A DNA stretch of 64,000 nucleotides from Nereocystis luetkeana (taxonomy: Eukaryota; Sar; Phaeophyceae; Laminariales; Laminariaceae): contig JARUPZ010000002.1 of the NCBI GenBank assembly GCA_031213475.1, positions 16,845,069-16,909,068 on the forward strand, read 5' to 3'. Below, piece by piece: positions 10,115 to 21,180 of this stretch; the stretch's first letter is position 1; the number at the start of each line of letters is the position of its first letter. The notes below the pieces were generated by a model. The model had not been told where the DNA came from, did no database searches, and was given only the letters and a program-made list of their open reading frames with translations. The position numbers were made by a program, and so were the translations under genes.

Positions 10115-13100
10115 ATGGCGAAGAAAGGAGCTGTGAAGATGGGATTAGCTGACTTCCTGGGCCCGAAAGCCGCTAACGCGTCGCAGTCGGTCAAAGGGCA
10201 TATGCTTCCCTCCGGCCCCGACCCGAACAGAGAGTGAGTGTACACAGCGACTTTGGGGGGTAGAGACGACTTTTTTGTTGTGGGAGCTTGCGTTCCCTCT
10301 GTCCTTGGTGCGGGGCATGCTTACGTTCGCCGATGTTGACGTGTCCACGCGGCAAGCGCTCTCACCGGGTAATTTTTTCGGACGTCTAACCACGACCGCT
10401 GATTGAGGCCGTACGTCTGCGTGGTGCGTGTTCCGTAAAAAAATGTACTTTTATGATACTCCTCTCACACAGAAGCAGCAGTGTGCGTGGTGCGTAAGCA
10501 ACGTCGACGTCTCCACGTCCGGCATAATTGCTGGTGCTGCTGCTGCCTTGTCCTGCTGCCGCTGCCGCATGGGGTCGACGGGCCCATGTGGCGCGCTGAT
10601 GAGTTGCCCCTTCGCTTGTGGCCAACGCGTCGCCCCACTGCCGATATAACAACTAAAGCCTCACAGGGCTCAGCAGAGCGGGCGACCGCCTACGATGAAT
10701 TTTCTCGAAAAATACATTTGATACGAGTACCTCCTGGTATGATACGAGTTGACGCAAAACGTGCACACACCGACACTTTTTTGTTTTCCACATTTTTTCA
10801 ATTGTTCGAGTTCTTTCGAGTGTGGCAGGTGGTACGAACGAAAATCGACCGTTTTGGTCTCCTCTTCACGAAAATGGGTCGTGCCCGAGGTGCATTTTCA
10901 TTAACATCCTGGTGTTGCCAACTGAGACGGGCCTCCCTCGTCCGGTTTCCCCTTCCCCCCTCCCTGCCCTATCCCCTATTCGGTTATTGTACGCGGCTGA
11001 CCTGTCTTGTACTCTATTAATGACAGAAAACTTCAACAAACCAAACCCCCTCCCCCCCCCGAATTCCGTCTCCCGTAATCCCGCAACTTCTCTGCCTGTA
11101 CGACCTTTTCTTCCTTTCCTCCCTTTCATCCTCTCACCCCCCCTCCCCCGCTCTCCCGCTGTAACCCTCTTGCTCATTTGATGCAATCGGGTGGGTGGGT
11201 GGGTGGGTGGTTGGGTGGGTGGGTGGGAGATTGCGATCGATATCACTCGTGCTGTCTCTCTACCCATTATGCTTCTGCCGTCGATTCTCCCGATACTACC
11301 ACTGCTGCTCCTGTTGCTTCTGCTGTCGCTACTACTGCCCATAATCTCTACCAGTGCCTGCCCGATGTGTGCTGCTGTGCTGCTGCTACTACTGTGCCCG
11401 AATTTGCATATTACTTCCCCTGGAACCCCCTCCCTCCCGTTTTCTCCTATATTTCCTTCTCCGATCAGCTTAAGTCGTAGTTCCAGATTGTTTTCACGTT
11501 TTTCCATATTGTCCCATCCGCGTCCCAATGTTATGATTCTTTAACGTTTTTCGTCCCGTCTTCTCGTAAATACGGTCTTCGTCCTGTTTCGACTCTTTTC
11601 CACACCATCGTGAGTAATCGTATTTGAGTGCGTTTTTTGCTCATAATGCCCTGTTTTCTGTTTTCTGTTGTCCGACGTGCCGTGCTGTCCGTCCGGCCTG
11701 CCTGTTCACCTAATTTTCACCGGCCTGCAAAAAAATGAAAATAAAAAATCAGCCCCGATGAGCGCCGCGGTCCTGGAGGACGTCGCTTCGACGACGACTA
11801 TGACGGCCCCGGTGCCCGTGCAGACGGCGCAGACCAGTGGAGGCGAGGACCCGGGGCTGGCGGCGGCGGTGGTGGCATGGAGGAGCGCCGTGGCGGCGGG
11901 TACGACCACGAACGCGGAAGCATGGCTCCCGAGGACGGAACATGGCGCAGCCGTGCCCCCCCTCCCCGTCAGCAGGGCGGTGGGGGTTTCGACCGCGATG
12001 GAGGCGGTGGTGGTGGTGGTAACCGCATGGGCGGAGGTGGGGGCTTCGGAGGAGACCGCGATCGCGACGGCAGAGGCATGGGCGGCGGCGGTGGCGGCGG
12101 TTTCGACGAACGTCGCAGTGGTCCCGGAAGGGACAGCGGTTACGACAACCCTCCGGCCTCGACCAAAGAGCGCATTCGCCTCCCGCTGAAGGGTCGCACG
12201 CTTGCCCTGCCCGAGCAGCCCGCCGTGCCTGTAGCGACCGAACAGAAGGCGCCGGCCCCGGCCGCGAAGCCGAAGCCGTCGGGACCCAGATCGAACCCTT
12301 TCGGCGCTGCCAGCGCCGTCGACACCACCCAGCGGGACCTGGAGATCGAGGCCAAGGCTGAGGCCGCCCGGCTAAACACCCTGCGCCGCCGGGACGAGAC
12401 GATCCGCTCGAGCAAGCCGGCCTCCGCTGCCGTGGATGACGCCGGTGGCGGGGGGGGAAACACTGCGGCCGAGCAATCAGGAGCCCCCGCCGGAGCGGAA
12501 GAAGAGGATGGCCCGGGGTCTCCCACTACGGTCACGGTTGCGAATGGCGATGGCGGCGGTCGAAAAGGACACGACGCGGCGGATGATGGTTCTCCCATTG
12601 CGCCGAAGGCGGAGCCGGCCAAGCCCTTGGGCAGATGGGCGGCCCTCCGGCGGGAGGGGGGGGGGGGAGGAGACGACAGAGCGCCCCCCGCCCAGCGCAG
12701 GGATCGCGACGATGACCGCAGGGGTGGCGGAGGCGGAGGGTTCGACGGTCGCGGCGGCGGCCGGGACGAGAGGTCGTCCTTCGGGAGACGGAACGACGGC
12801 GACTCTGCCGGCGGCGGTGGGGGCGGAGCGGGAGGGTTTGGCGGCGGCGGCCGCATGGAGCGCGAGCCCTTCCAGCCCCCAGCCCCTCCGGCGGGGAACG
12901 CGTTCGCCAAGCGCTTCGGCTCCAACGACCGCGAAACGGACCGATCATTCCCTCGACCCCGGGCCGGAGGTATGGGAGGAGGCATGGGCGGCGGCGGGTA
13001 TGAACGCAGTAACGATGACCGACGTGGAGGCATGGGCGGGGGGATGGGCATGGGTGGTGGCTCCGACCGGTGGGATGACGACAGGCGCGGCAGCGGCGGC

Positions 13101-14322
13101 GGCGGTGGTTACGACCGCAGGGACGAGGGCCGCGGCGGGTCGGGAGGCGGGGGAGGAGGTATGCCGATGGGCGGGTCGAGGTTCAGGAGGGAAGACGACG
13201 GAGGTTCTCAGCGCCAATATGGCTCGGGAAGCGCAGAAGGGCGCCCCGCCCTCAACATCAGGCCAGCCGGTGGCAGCTCGGGTGCGACATCGTCACCGCC
13301 GTCCTCCCTGTCGAAGATGTCCATGAAGGCTACCAATCAGGCGGCGCCTGTGGTTGAGGCCGAAGCTGCCGCCGCCCCGGAGCCGGAACCGGAGGTCGAG
13401 CCGACGCCGGAACCGGAACCGGAGCCGGAAGAGCCCAAGGAGGACCCGGTCGAGGTGGCGCGATTGTCTGCGGCCGAGGCACTAGCGAGCGGTAAGCGCG
13501 GAACGGAGCTCAAAGAGTTCGTCATGGCGCAGGAGAAACGCACGACCGCGGGAACCCTGCTGGCGGCCGTGCTGGCGGGCACGGAGAGCCCCCAGGACAT
13601 GAAGTGGTCGGAGAAGGGGGAGTTTGGGCCGGCGCTGACCGCGCTGTCTGGTGGCAGCACGGAGAAGCAGATGGAGATTATCTACTCGGCGGTGGCCAAG
13701 TGCAATGCGATGGGCTTCCCGAAGGACGCCGGGGTGGCGGTGGTGCAGACGATGTTCATGGGCATGTACAACTGCGACCTCTGCGAGGAAGAGGCTTTCA
13801 TCGAGTGGAAGGTAGGGGTGCTGTTGTGTTGTTCTTTAGCTCGGGGCGCTTTATATTTATTGTTTTCGTCCGTGTTTGCGCGCAAGGGTTCTTGCGGTGG
13901 GTGCAACATTATTTTGCCGTCACGCTGTCATCCCACCACCCGCCCAGCAGCGACAAACAATTCCTATTTTTTTTTCATTCGATTTTTGTCGTGCTGCACA
14001 GTCGGTCGGTCTGTCCTTCGCTACATAGCCGCCGTCTGTTTTCTTTTCTTCTCTTTGCCGATGGTGGTGGTCATTTCGAATGGCCGATTCTCATGTTTTT
14101 TGTTTTTATTTTCGTGTGTCGCCGGAACATTTAATGAGGCGGAGAACTATCGCCCCCCATCCCCTCCTCTCCATCCATCGCCAACTCCATTTTTTGCCTC
14201 ACTCGTGTTCGCAGGACGACGTGGACAACCCGGCGGAAGGCCGCATGAAGGCCGTCATGCAGACGACCCCCTGGTTCTTATGGCTGGAGTCGGTCGACGA
14301 GGAGGAGGACGAGGAAGACTGA
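10115..14322 (+). CDS. eIF4B-like translation factor with C-terminal W2 domain
   Basis: Exons 10115-10233, 11753-13811 and 14215-14322 join in phase (2286 nt, 761 residues). The first exon encodes MAKKGAVKMGLADFLG, like the KKGK..SLTDFLA start of animal eIF4B, a cofactor of the eIF4A helicase. Next come an RGG/GG-rich stretch (about 40-130), the block RIRLPLKGRTLALPE (about 177), SNPFGAA (about 217, typical of eIF4B repeats), further Gly/Arg/Asp-rich RNA-binding-type sequence to about 520, a RPALNIRP motif, and a Glu/Pro linker (582-604). Residues about 605-761 form a complete W2 (eIF5C) HEAT domain with both aromatic/acidic boxes: EEEAFIEWKDD split by the last intron, and PWFLWLESVDEEEDEED at the end. 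No RRM or MIF4G domain is seen. The 1.5-kb first intron is T-rich with a GGGT repeat. Confidence 0.85.
11189..11227. repeat. (GGGT)n repeat in eIF4B-like intron 1
   Basis: Nine or so GGGT units with one TTGGGT interruption lie on the transcribed sense strand of the intron. Such runs can fold into G-quadruplexes in RNA and DNA. Confidence 0.85.
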
Positions 14323-16962
14323 ACGAACTGAGTCCAGGGGGGAGGGAGGGACAGGGTTTTTGCAGCAGTCGTAGTAGCCATGGGTCTGAGAAGAAGCTAT
14401 TAGCCCTCTCAGCCGAGTGGACATTTTGTTTCTCCTCTTTTTCTTTTTTTTTCTTGGTGCACAGCGGTAGAAAAGCTTTCGGGCTGGAGGGGGGGAGGGC
14501 GTGCGTGCACCTCGCCCTTACATGGTTGTTGGGGTTCGACGTAGAGGGGAGGGGAGGGGGGGGGAGGTGAAAGCATCCGAGGAATGTGGCTGCTTCGTCT
14601 TCGGGAGCGACCGTTGTTTTTTCTGTATGACTATTAGCCCATTTTTGGCATCGGGAGATCGAAAGCTTCACTCGGCAATACATCTTGGGCGCGGAGCGGT
14701 TGGGTGGAAGAGTCTGCGCCGAGATCGTCCTACGGAAACGATGACGGTCGGTGAATGAGGCCGTAGGCTTCAGGGATTCGGGTGGGAAGGTGGGAAGGGG
14801 GTGACGCTGTGGAAGGAAAAACGATAGGCCATGAGAAAAGTGTGAGTTTTTGTTGCTGTTTTGAGTGCGTGTGGCGGTTGTGACCACTTTTTCCTATTAT
14901 CAGTGGAAAACCATTTTTTTGTTTCCTTCCCCGAAGAGCATGTTCGTGTGGGACAGGGGGGGGGGGGGGGGGGGGGGGGGCAACGGGTAGGGGGGAGGGG
15001 GGGAAGCTTGCGGCGGCCTTGGCGACTGCTGCCGGTAATACTATCAAGCCCATGATCCGTGCCCGCATCAGAGTGAGGGTGGTTGCTTTGTTTTTTGCGG
15101 CGCTTTCGGGCGCCTTTTCTTTTTTCCAGACCAGAGCAGGCATGATATGGTAATGATGTATTGGTAGTTAGTGGCGTCGTGCTGTGTTTTCTGCCTCGTA
15201 GGTCTCGCAGGAGCCGGCAAATTACGCGATGGGGAGGAAGCAATAGGAGAGATGGATGGCAGGTGTCGGTGGTAACATCGGAGGGGGTGCGTATGTCTCG
15301 GTGTCCTTGCGCGTAACTAAGTAACTACCGCCCCAGAGGGTCGTAGCTTTGTTGGTTCTATTAAATTAGTAGGAGATCTGCAAGGGTGTGTGTAGTAGGA
15401 TATACACTCGGGGGTTTCCCGGGTAAGAGGCTTTTGTTGTTTGGGTCCGGTACCTCCGAGTCTATAATGCCCTGCGAAACACGTCCTTGGGAGATCAGAT
15501 CTGGTGTGTTTTTTTTCCTTGTTTTTTGTTGTTTCCGCTCTTTCGCACGACGCGAATATTCGTGCGTAAGTTTGTAGTAGCACTCCACCGCGTCCCTACC
15601 ACCTTGATGCCTCAGCCGTGCCCTGCTTATCTGTTGTTGTTGTTGTTGTTGTGTCTACATTTGGACTTTTTCAAAGTCCATGACGATGATTGGGATTTTA
15701 TCGATTGATTGGCTGATCTGGTCTTCGCCTCCGTTGACCAACAAAAAAAGAGCGCGAAGCGTGGCTGGCGCTTGGGGCCGATGTGCCCCCACCCACCATC
15801 CAGATGGTCGCGTACGTAAACTTTATTTTTTTGCTGTTTTTTGGTGCCTCTCCGGCCTGTGTGTGTCCGTGCGGGAATTTGTGTCGGAGAAGAGACACCG
15901 CACCCGCGCCCGAAATTATCTAGGTGCATGCGGGACGCGGGGGGGGGGAGGGGGGGGTATGTTTGTTCCGCTGTGGGTGCGGCGCAACTGTTGGGAGGCA
16001 GCGGAGCAGTTGATGGGCCTACCTACATGTATGAGAGTTTGGGTGGGATTATGGATTATGGTGGTGTCATTGGTTGGTAATGTTTGTCAACACGTCAGCA
16101 AGCACGCAACAACATAACTCACGTTTTTTTTTGTTTCGTCTCGGTCGGCGTCTGCAGTGCGCTCTTGGTGATGAGGGGTGGTGGGGCATCGGTGGCAATC
16201 AGTGGCAATCGGCACAAGAACAAGTAAATGCTGCCGCTGCTGCTGCAGTAGATGGACTGTCATGGCGCGTCGTGATCAAACAATGAGGGACTCGCCGCTT
16301 CTGCTCGGGTAGAAGCTGGCTGGAATTCACAGCTAGCTGATGTGTTTGTAACAGGTTTTATGAAAACTGCATCGAAATTGCTGCTGATATCCTCACGATA
16401 TGTGTGTGTGTGCTATCGTTCACGTTGATCCGTTCTACGGTCCGGTTCGATCCGGGCGCTGCAATCCCAAAGTTGATAAGTTCATGAAAGACGTCCAGCA
16501 CCCGCAGGGTGCCTGCGTGTATGATCTGCCTGGTACCAGGCGGGTGTTGATAAGGGATGCGACGGTAAAGTTGCCCTGTTCAAAACGCAATACTGTATAA
16601 TGAAGTGGTTTTTGTGAAGGAGAGCACCTGATTCGAACATCAAAAAAACATATTGCGGCTGCACGCAGTCAAATTATGTTGGTATATGAGAGCATACCTG
16701 TATGTCAATTAGATGGACACCCTTTAATCAAGTGAAACACTAAATAAATGTGGGCATCTTGACCGCAGCCAAAATCCCCGATTAAAAAAAACAAACGTTT
16801 TTATTTTCGACGTGTTCCTACCATAGTACCGGTGCATCCCAGGTGAAAAATAGATCTGTGACACAGCGGTGCCGAAAGAATACCCAGACCCCCAGATGGG
16901 TGTCGTGCGTTGTGCAGACGAGCAGACACAAAACATGGAAACAGAGAGGACTTACTTCCAAG
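14323..16962. other. Intergenic region with homopolymer tracts; no exon recognised
   Basis: After the eIF4B-like stop the sequence holds a T-rich 3' UTR-like stretch, a 25-base G run, smaller G runs near 15940-15957 and a (TTG)n patch at 15630-15650. Reading frames here are short, unconserved-looking and overlap on both strands. I see no splice-bounded coding segment. Confidence 0.4.
14956..14980. repeat. Poly-G homopolymer of 25 bases
   Basis: This is the longest uninterrupted G run in the window. It lies about 640 bp beyond the eIF4B-like stop codon. Confidence 0.9.
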
Positions 16963-17066
16963 CCTTTACTCCTTGCCCAGGACTGCAGCCCCGTTTAGGG
17001 GCAAACAATACGAACTCTACGAGTAATATGTCGTCAAAACCGGACTGTAGTAGCCCTGAAAAAGGG
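16963..17066. mobile_element. Diverged piggyBac-like MITE fragment
   Basis: The sequence keeps GACTGCAGCCCCGTTTAGGG on the left and a CCGGACTGTAG segment with AAAAAGGG on the right, but the central palindrome has decayed. It lies 95 bp left of an intact copy. Confidence 0.6.
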
Positions 17067-17161
17067 CAAAAGACTAACATAGGTGCAGCGAGGGGAGTCT
17101 TTCACAGGACACGTTTATTTATTTCTATTTTTACAACAGTAGTGATAAAACCTCCTATTAA

Positions 17162-17250
17162 CCCCTTTAGAACCGCAGTCCTGTTTGGGGACAAAACTAC
17201 TTGAAATTTGAGTGGTTTGTCCCCAGAACGGGACTGCGGTTCTAAAAGGG
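17162..17250. mobile_element. piggyBac-like palindromic MITE (copy 2, intact)
   Basis: An 89-bp near-perfect hairpin begins CCCCTTTAGAACCGCAG and ends CTGCGGTTCTAAAAGGG. Perfect TTAA duplications flank it at 17158-17161 and 17251-17254. The CCC/GGG termini with TTAA targets are the hallmark of the piggyBac superfamily. Confidence 0.92.
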
Positions 17251-17554
17251 TTAATACGAGTTGGGCTGAAAAGTGAAAGTGATGATTAAGTAAAAAAGAA
17301 GTAGTAATCCCAAAAGTGTTCACTCGTCTGAAATCATATTCATATAAAAATAAAAAACAGCTGTTAATAGGTAGGTGTGAGATCGAGGATTTGGTCGAAA
17401 CTCATGTTTGTTTGCAAGCTGTGTGTGACACTTTGATCGCGCGTCCTGCGGGTTGTACATGGTCTCTCTCATGCAGGAAGTACATACAAGTCTGTATCTT
17501 CATTCCGATGATTTTTTTCCCGGTGGTCGCGGTTTTTTCGGTTTAGGGTCTAAA

Positions 17555-17644
17555 CCCCTTTTAGGACCGCCTCGCCGTTTTGGGGACAACCCACTCAAAT
17601 TCCAAGTAGTTTGTCCCCAAAACGGGTCTGCAGTTTTAACAGGG
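17555..17644. mobile_element. piggyBac-like palindromic MITE (copy 3)
   Basis: A 90-bp copy runs from CCCCTTTTAGGACCGC to CTGCAGTTTTAACAGGG. Its flanks TAAA and CTAA are decayed TTAA duplications. Confidence 0.85.
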
Positions 17645-17731
17645 CTAACTACATAGAGACACCACTTCCGTTGCGGGGGCAAACCACTCGGAATTTTAAT
17701 CGGATTCAGGTACGGTGCACTATCAATAGTA

Positions 17732-17836
17732 TTACGGGGGACCATAGTAAATAGGGTCTATGGTATACATAAAAAACTATATATTTGACCGTTTTTACCA
17801 ACAATATTTGGTCCTATTTACTATGGTCCCCCGTAA
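17732..17836. mobile_element. TA-target palindromic MITE (copy 1)
   Basis: A 105-bp element has inverted ends TTACGGGGGACCATAGTAAA and TTTACTATGGTCCCCCGTAA, with TA on both sides (17730-17731, 17837-17838). The A/T-rich centre includes a CTATATATTTGACC segment and ACAATATTTGGTCC. TA duplication suggests mobilisation by a Tc1/mariner-type or other TA-specific transposase; none is seen in the window. Confidence 0.9.
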
Positions 17837-18810
17837 TAGTAAAAAGGGTTCAGGCAGAATTCAACCTTTTTTTTTTGTCGAAGCTGGATGGAACAACAGA
17901 GGTCTATACAAGCCTCCGATGGAGACCCTGCCCCCTGGCCCTACAGGTACAGAGCGAACCTGCGAAGGCGAGCCCGCCCTCACCTACAATACACGACGAT
18001 ACACACAGCAGTACGTAGTACACACGCAAGTCTACAAGTAGATATGCGCAGTAGTTTACTGGTATATATCGGCCAAACCGCAACAATTTCAACGGTCTCC
18101 TTTCCCTCCCGCGTTGCGCGAAAATTTGCCGAGTTGTTTCCCGTGTTTGAAGTGAGCGCGAGTAGATTCAGTGCACACCGGGGACGACCCATGTCCTGCC
18201 GACGACGCCGGTGTTAAGTGTAAATCAGTATGGACCTAGGAACCGACTATTAATACTGTGCTAGCAGGTGTTCCTCTGGCTCTGCTCTGGTCACTCACAC
18301 AAGGTAGGTGCTTAACGATGTTGGAAGTTATACTCTAGTATTAGTTGCTGCTCGCCTCGCCGAATATCTTCTCGACGAAGGAGCGAGGCATTAATCAGTC
18401 ATGCAGGCGATAACGCCTGCCAGGTGTTCTGAGGGGACGCTTGCGACAAATTGTAACGCCGCAACAGGGGACAGTACGGGATACCACAACACAACGAACA
18501 CGTGCCGGCACGGTGTCGGAGTATATCATGAAGCATGATGGGACAAATCAGATTTCGATGCCATGGTTTTTGGCGGACAGAGTTGCACCGCCAACATCTG
18601 ACACCATGCACCCAAATATTGAGCGTGGGCAAGTATTCAAATGTCGGATGACCCCTCCTCCTTGACGGTCTATGATCAGACGACTATGGTAATCCATGAT
18701 AATCAGTACCCCCCACCCACCCACCCCTCCCCGACCCCTCCCCCCTCGGCCACACCAGCGTCGAGTAAAAAAGTCGGCCTCCTATCTGCGGGAATAAAAA
18801 CTGTTGCACC

Positions 18811-18995
18811 AGTATCAGATAGGCACAATTCGATGCGAGTCGACGAGGGAAGAAAAGGCTGAAATCTTCTCGCGATAAAAAATGAAGGCACGTACCGTAG
18901 CGGGAAGGGGGGAGAAGAGCCTGCTATGTGACCCCGGATCTGAGTTACGAGTTGGAAGGAGAGAGAGAAGAAGATGTGCGAAGATAATAAATGGG
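18811..18995 (+). repeat. Dispersed repeat family R2, copy A
   Basis: This copy, with the block AAAAATGAAGGCACGTACCG and the CCCCGGATCTGAGTTACGAG segment, is nearly identical to the reverse complement of 57462-57640. Diverged relatives lie at 20816-20990 and 63160-63215. No terminal inverted repeat or coding capacity is visible, so the element class is unknown. Confidence 0.8.
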
Positions 18996-19302
18996 ATGAA
19001 AATAAATAATAAAATATACTTCGTATTCCTGGTAGTTATCGAGTCTTTGCTGCGAATACGGTACGGTTGTAGCGCCCGCCCGGCCCAGTCTCAACCCCAT
19101 TTCGGAAAACCACAACGAGCACTCTAGCAGACGCCGTGGTTTTACACAAAGCGCACGAAAAAGTTAGGAGCCCAAAGTCAATTTACTTTCGGGAGACCCA
19201 GCTCGTACGGAACAAACACTGGAGGATACATTTTCCACCAAAATACAACCACAAGCGCTACAAAATATAGTACCGGTATATACAGTGGGTACCCCGAGCT
19301 AA

Positions 19303-19391
19303 CCCTTCTAGAACTGCAGTCCCGTTTTGGTGACAATCCACTCCAAATCCAAGTAGTTCGTCCCCCAAACGGGACTGCGGTCCTAAGAGGA
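19303..19391. mobile_element. piggyBac-like palindromic MITE (copy 4)
   Basis: An 89-bp copy lies between CTAA (19299-19302) and TTAA (19392-19395). The right-hand TTAA is shared with the next copy. Confidence 0.88.
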
Positions 19392-19395
19392 TTAA

Positions 19396-19484
19396 CCCCT
19401 TTAGAACCGCAGTCCCGTTTTGGGGACAAACTACTTGAAAATTGAATGGTGTGTCCCCAAAACGGGACTTCGGTTCTAAAGGGG
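19396..19484. mobile_element. piggyBac-like palindromic MITE (copy 5)
   Basis: An 89-bp near-perfect hairpin with TTAA at 19392-19395 and 19485-19488. It sits directly next to copy 4, with a single TTAA between the two. Confidence 0.92.
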
Positions 19485-19488
19485 TTAA

Positions 19489-20815
19489 GAGCACCCCAAG
19501 ATGAGGGCAATCTGGGGTGAAGAGCGGTCGAAACGGCTTGTCGCACCATGTACCAAAAGCTACGTATTACCCGCTCCAGACAACGGCAATTCTTCGAGGT
19601 ATTTCAATAAGAGCGCGTGTTTACGCTTATTACGGAGTGCTCTTGACTCGGGGTGCCCACAGTAGTGCTAACATACGAAGGGTCTCTGGATTCCGCACTC
19701 CCTTTGCACAAGGCGCAGTGGTGTGTCACGGTTGACTTACTTGCTCACAGGATAGCTAGATAAGCGCCCTTGAACCGCACAGGGGGCCAGCATTATCACG
19801 GCAGCACAGCACAGCATCACAAAGACCTCCACACAACCGCCCGCGCTCACCCACGTACAAGACAAACAAAATACACGTACCTGGTATGTACGTACGTAGA
19901 AAAACGAAACGTTTTTTGGCCAAGATACGATACCAATAGTAAGCATTAATAGCGTTCGACATCGTATATCGATAGAACCGAATAAAATCGGAAAATCAAG
20001 CTTGCGTTTTACATTTAAAAAAAAAAAACTTTGGATGTGCATCGCATCGAACGTGTTTCCCCCTTCGTTCCCTCTCCTCTGGCATCCTCATACCTGGTAC
20101 ATATATACTTCGAAGTAGGTGTCTTAGGTTGATCATGAACGTTGTTTTTTTGACGTATCGAATATCGGAAATCGTATCGATTTGCCTCTTCGTTGGTCCG
20201 CATGCTGCCGTATAGAGCGATTAAAAACAATAACCGGTAGCTTGCGCTTCGTATATAAACCGCCATCTCCCCACTCTCCTCTGATATTGCTGACTGACCG
20301 GGCAGGCTCAACCGAGGACCTACATCAACATATAGCCATCTCTCGTCAGAAACCGGAGGTCACATGTTCGACCAACATCCTTGTTCCTGGCCGAGGGCTA
20401 AGGGGGTATAATAGATTCCCCACGAATTCCTGCAGACGACGAGCGCCCACAAAAGGCGCCCCCCTTGCTCTCTTACTCTTATTTTTTCCTTTTAGGCTGT
20501 TGAACGCTCATACACGCCCAACGTTGATACTTTACGCTTTTTGTTTTTCACGCGTATCCAAAAAATCGAAAATCGTGTCGTTTCGACTCTTCTTTCGTCG
20601 GTACGATGCTGCAACCAACGACCACTACAATGGTTGGTACCCCGCACTTCGTATAAAAGGCGGTCGTGCCGGTGGGCTACTGGTATACAATCTCGTGTCT
20701 AATACTAGTGTGGTGGATTGCTTGAAGGCGAAACTCCGCCAGTGGGACTTGTTCCTCTGCAAAACTTTTGAAGAACTGGTAGCAGATAGCGCCTAGCAGC
20801 GTTCGTGGGCATGCA
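19489..20815. other. Gene-free stretch; no exon recognised
   Basis: The region holds TACCTGGTA motifs at about 19878 and 20090 and related GTATCGAATATCGGAAATCG-type and TATCCAAAAAATCGAAAATC-type blocks near 20155 and 20550, which suggests an old duplication. Reading frames are short and show no family motifs. Confidence 0.35.
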
Positions 20816-20990
20816 CGATTCGGCGCGTGTCGAGGAGGGCAGAAAACGCTGACCTCTCCACGCCAAAAAAAGAGAAGACGCGATTCGTAGTAGGGCTGGG
20901 GGGGCGGGGGGGGGAGGGGGGGGGCGGTTGGCTGCTATGTTACCCTACAAATAGATCAGAGTTTACGAAAGGGAGGGGAGCTGGAGAAGC
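20816..20990 (+). repeat. Dispersed repeat family R2, diverged copy B
   Basis: The order of blocks (GATTCG...GAGG.AG.AAA.GCTGA, then a CTGCTATGT.ACCC segment, then GA.TCAGAGTT.ACGA) follows copy A at 18811, but a G-rich expansion at 20898-20928 interrupts it. Confidence 0.6.
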
Positions 20991-21111
20991 AGGGCGAAGG
21001 CAATACATGGTATGGATAAAAAAGGGGGGGGGGAAACATCGGCAGTCCCCCCTCATAACAGGTGACCACCACGATGACCACGACGAAGACGATAACAACG
21101 ACAACCATCTC

Positions 21112-21160
21112 ATCTCTCTCTCTCTCTCTCTCGCTCTCTCTCGCTCTCGTTTCTCTCTCT
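21112..21160. repeat. (TC)n microsatellite
   Basis: TC dinucleotide repeat with a few TCGC interruptions. It ends about 20 bp beyond the urate oxidase stop codon, so it probably lies in the 3' UTR of that minus-strand gene. Confidence 0.9.
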
Positions 21161-21180
21161 GCGCGCACCCACCCCGCCTC

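Noticed and set aside
12140..13660. Long minus-strand frames opposite the eIF4B-like exon
   Set aside because: Shadow frames of a GC-rich Gly/Arg-coding exon; the plus-strand reading has recognisable motifs and matching splice phases.
13812..14570. Continuation of the eIF4B-like frame beyond 13811
   Set aside because: It runs into T-rich intron sequence; splicing at 13811/14215 gives the expected second half of the W2 domain and a stop at 14322.
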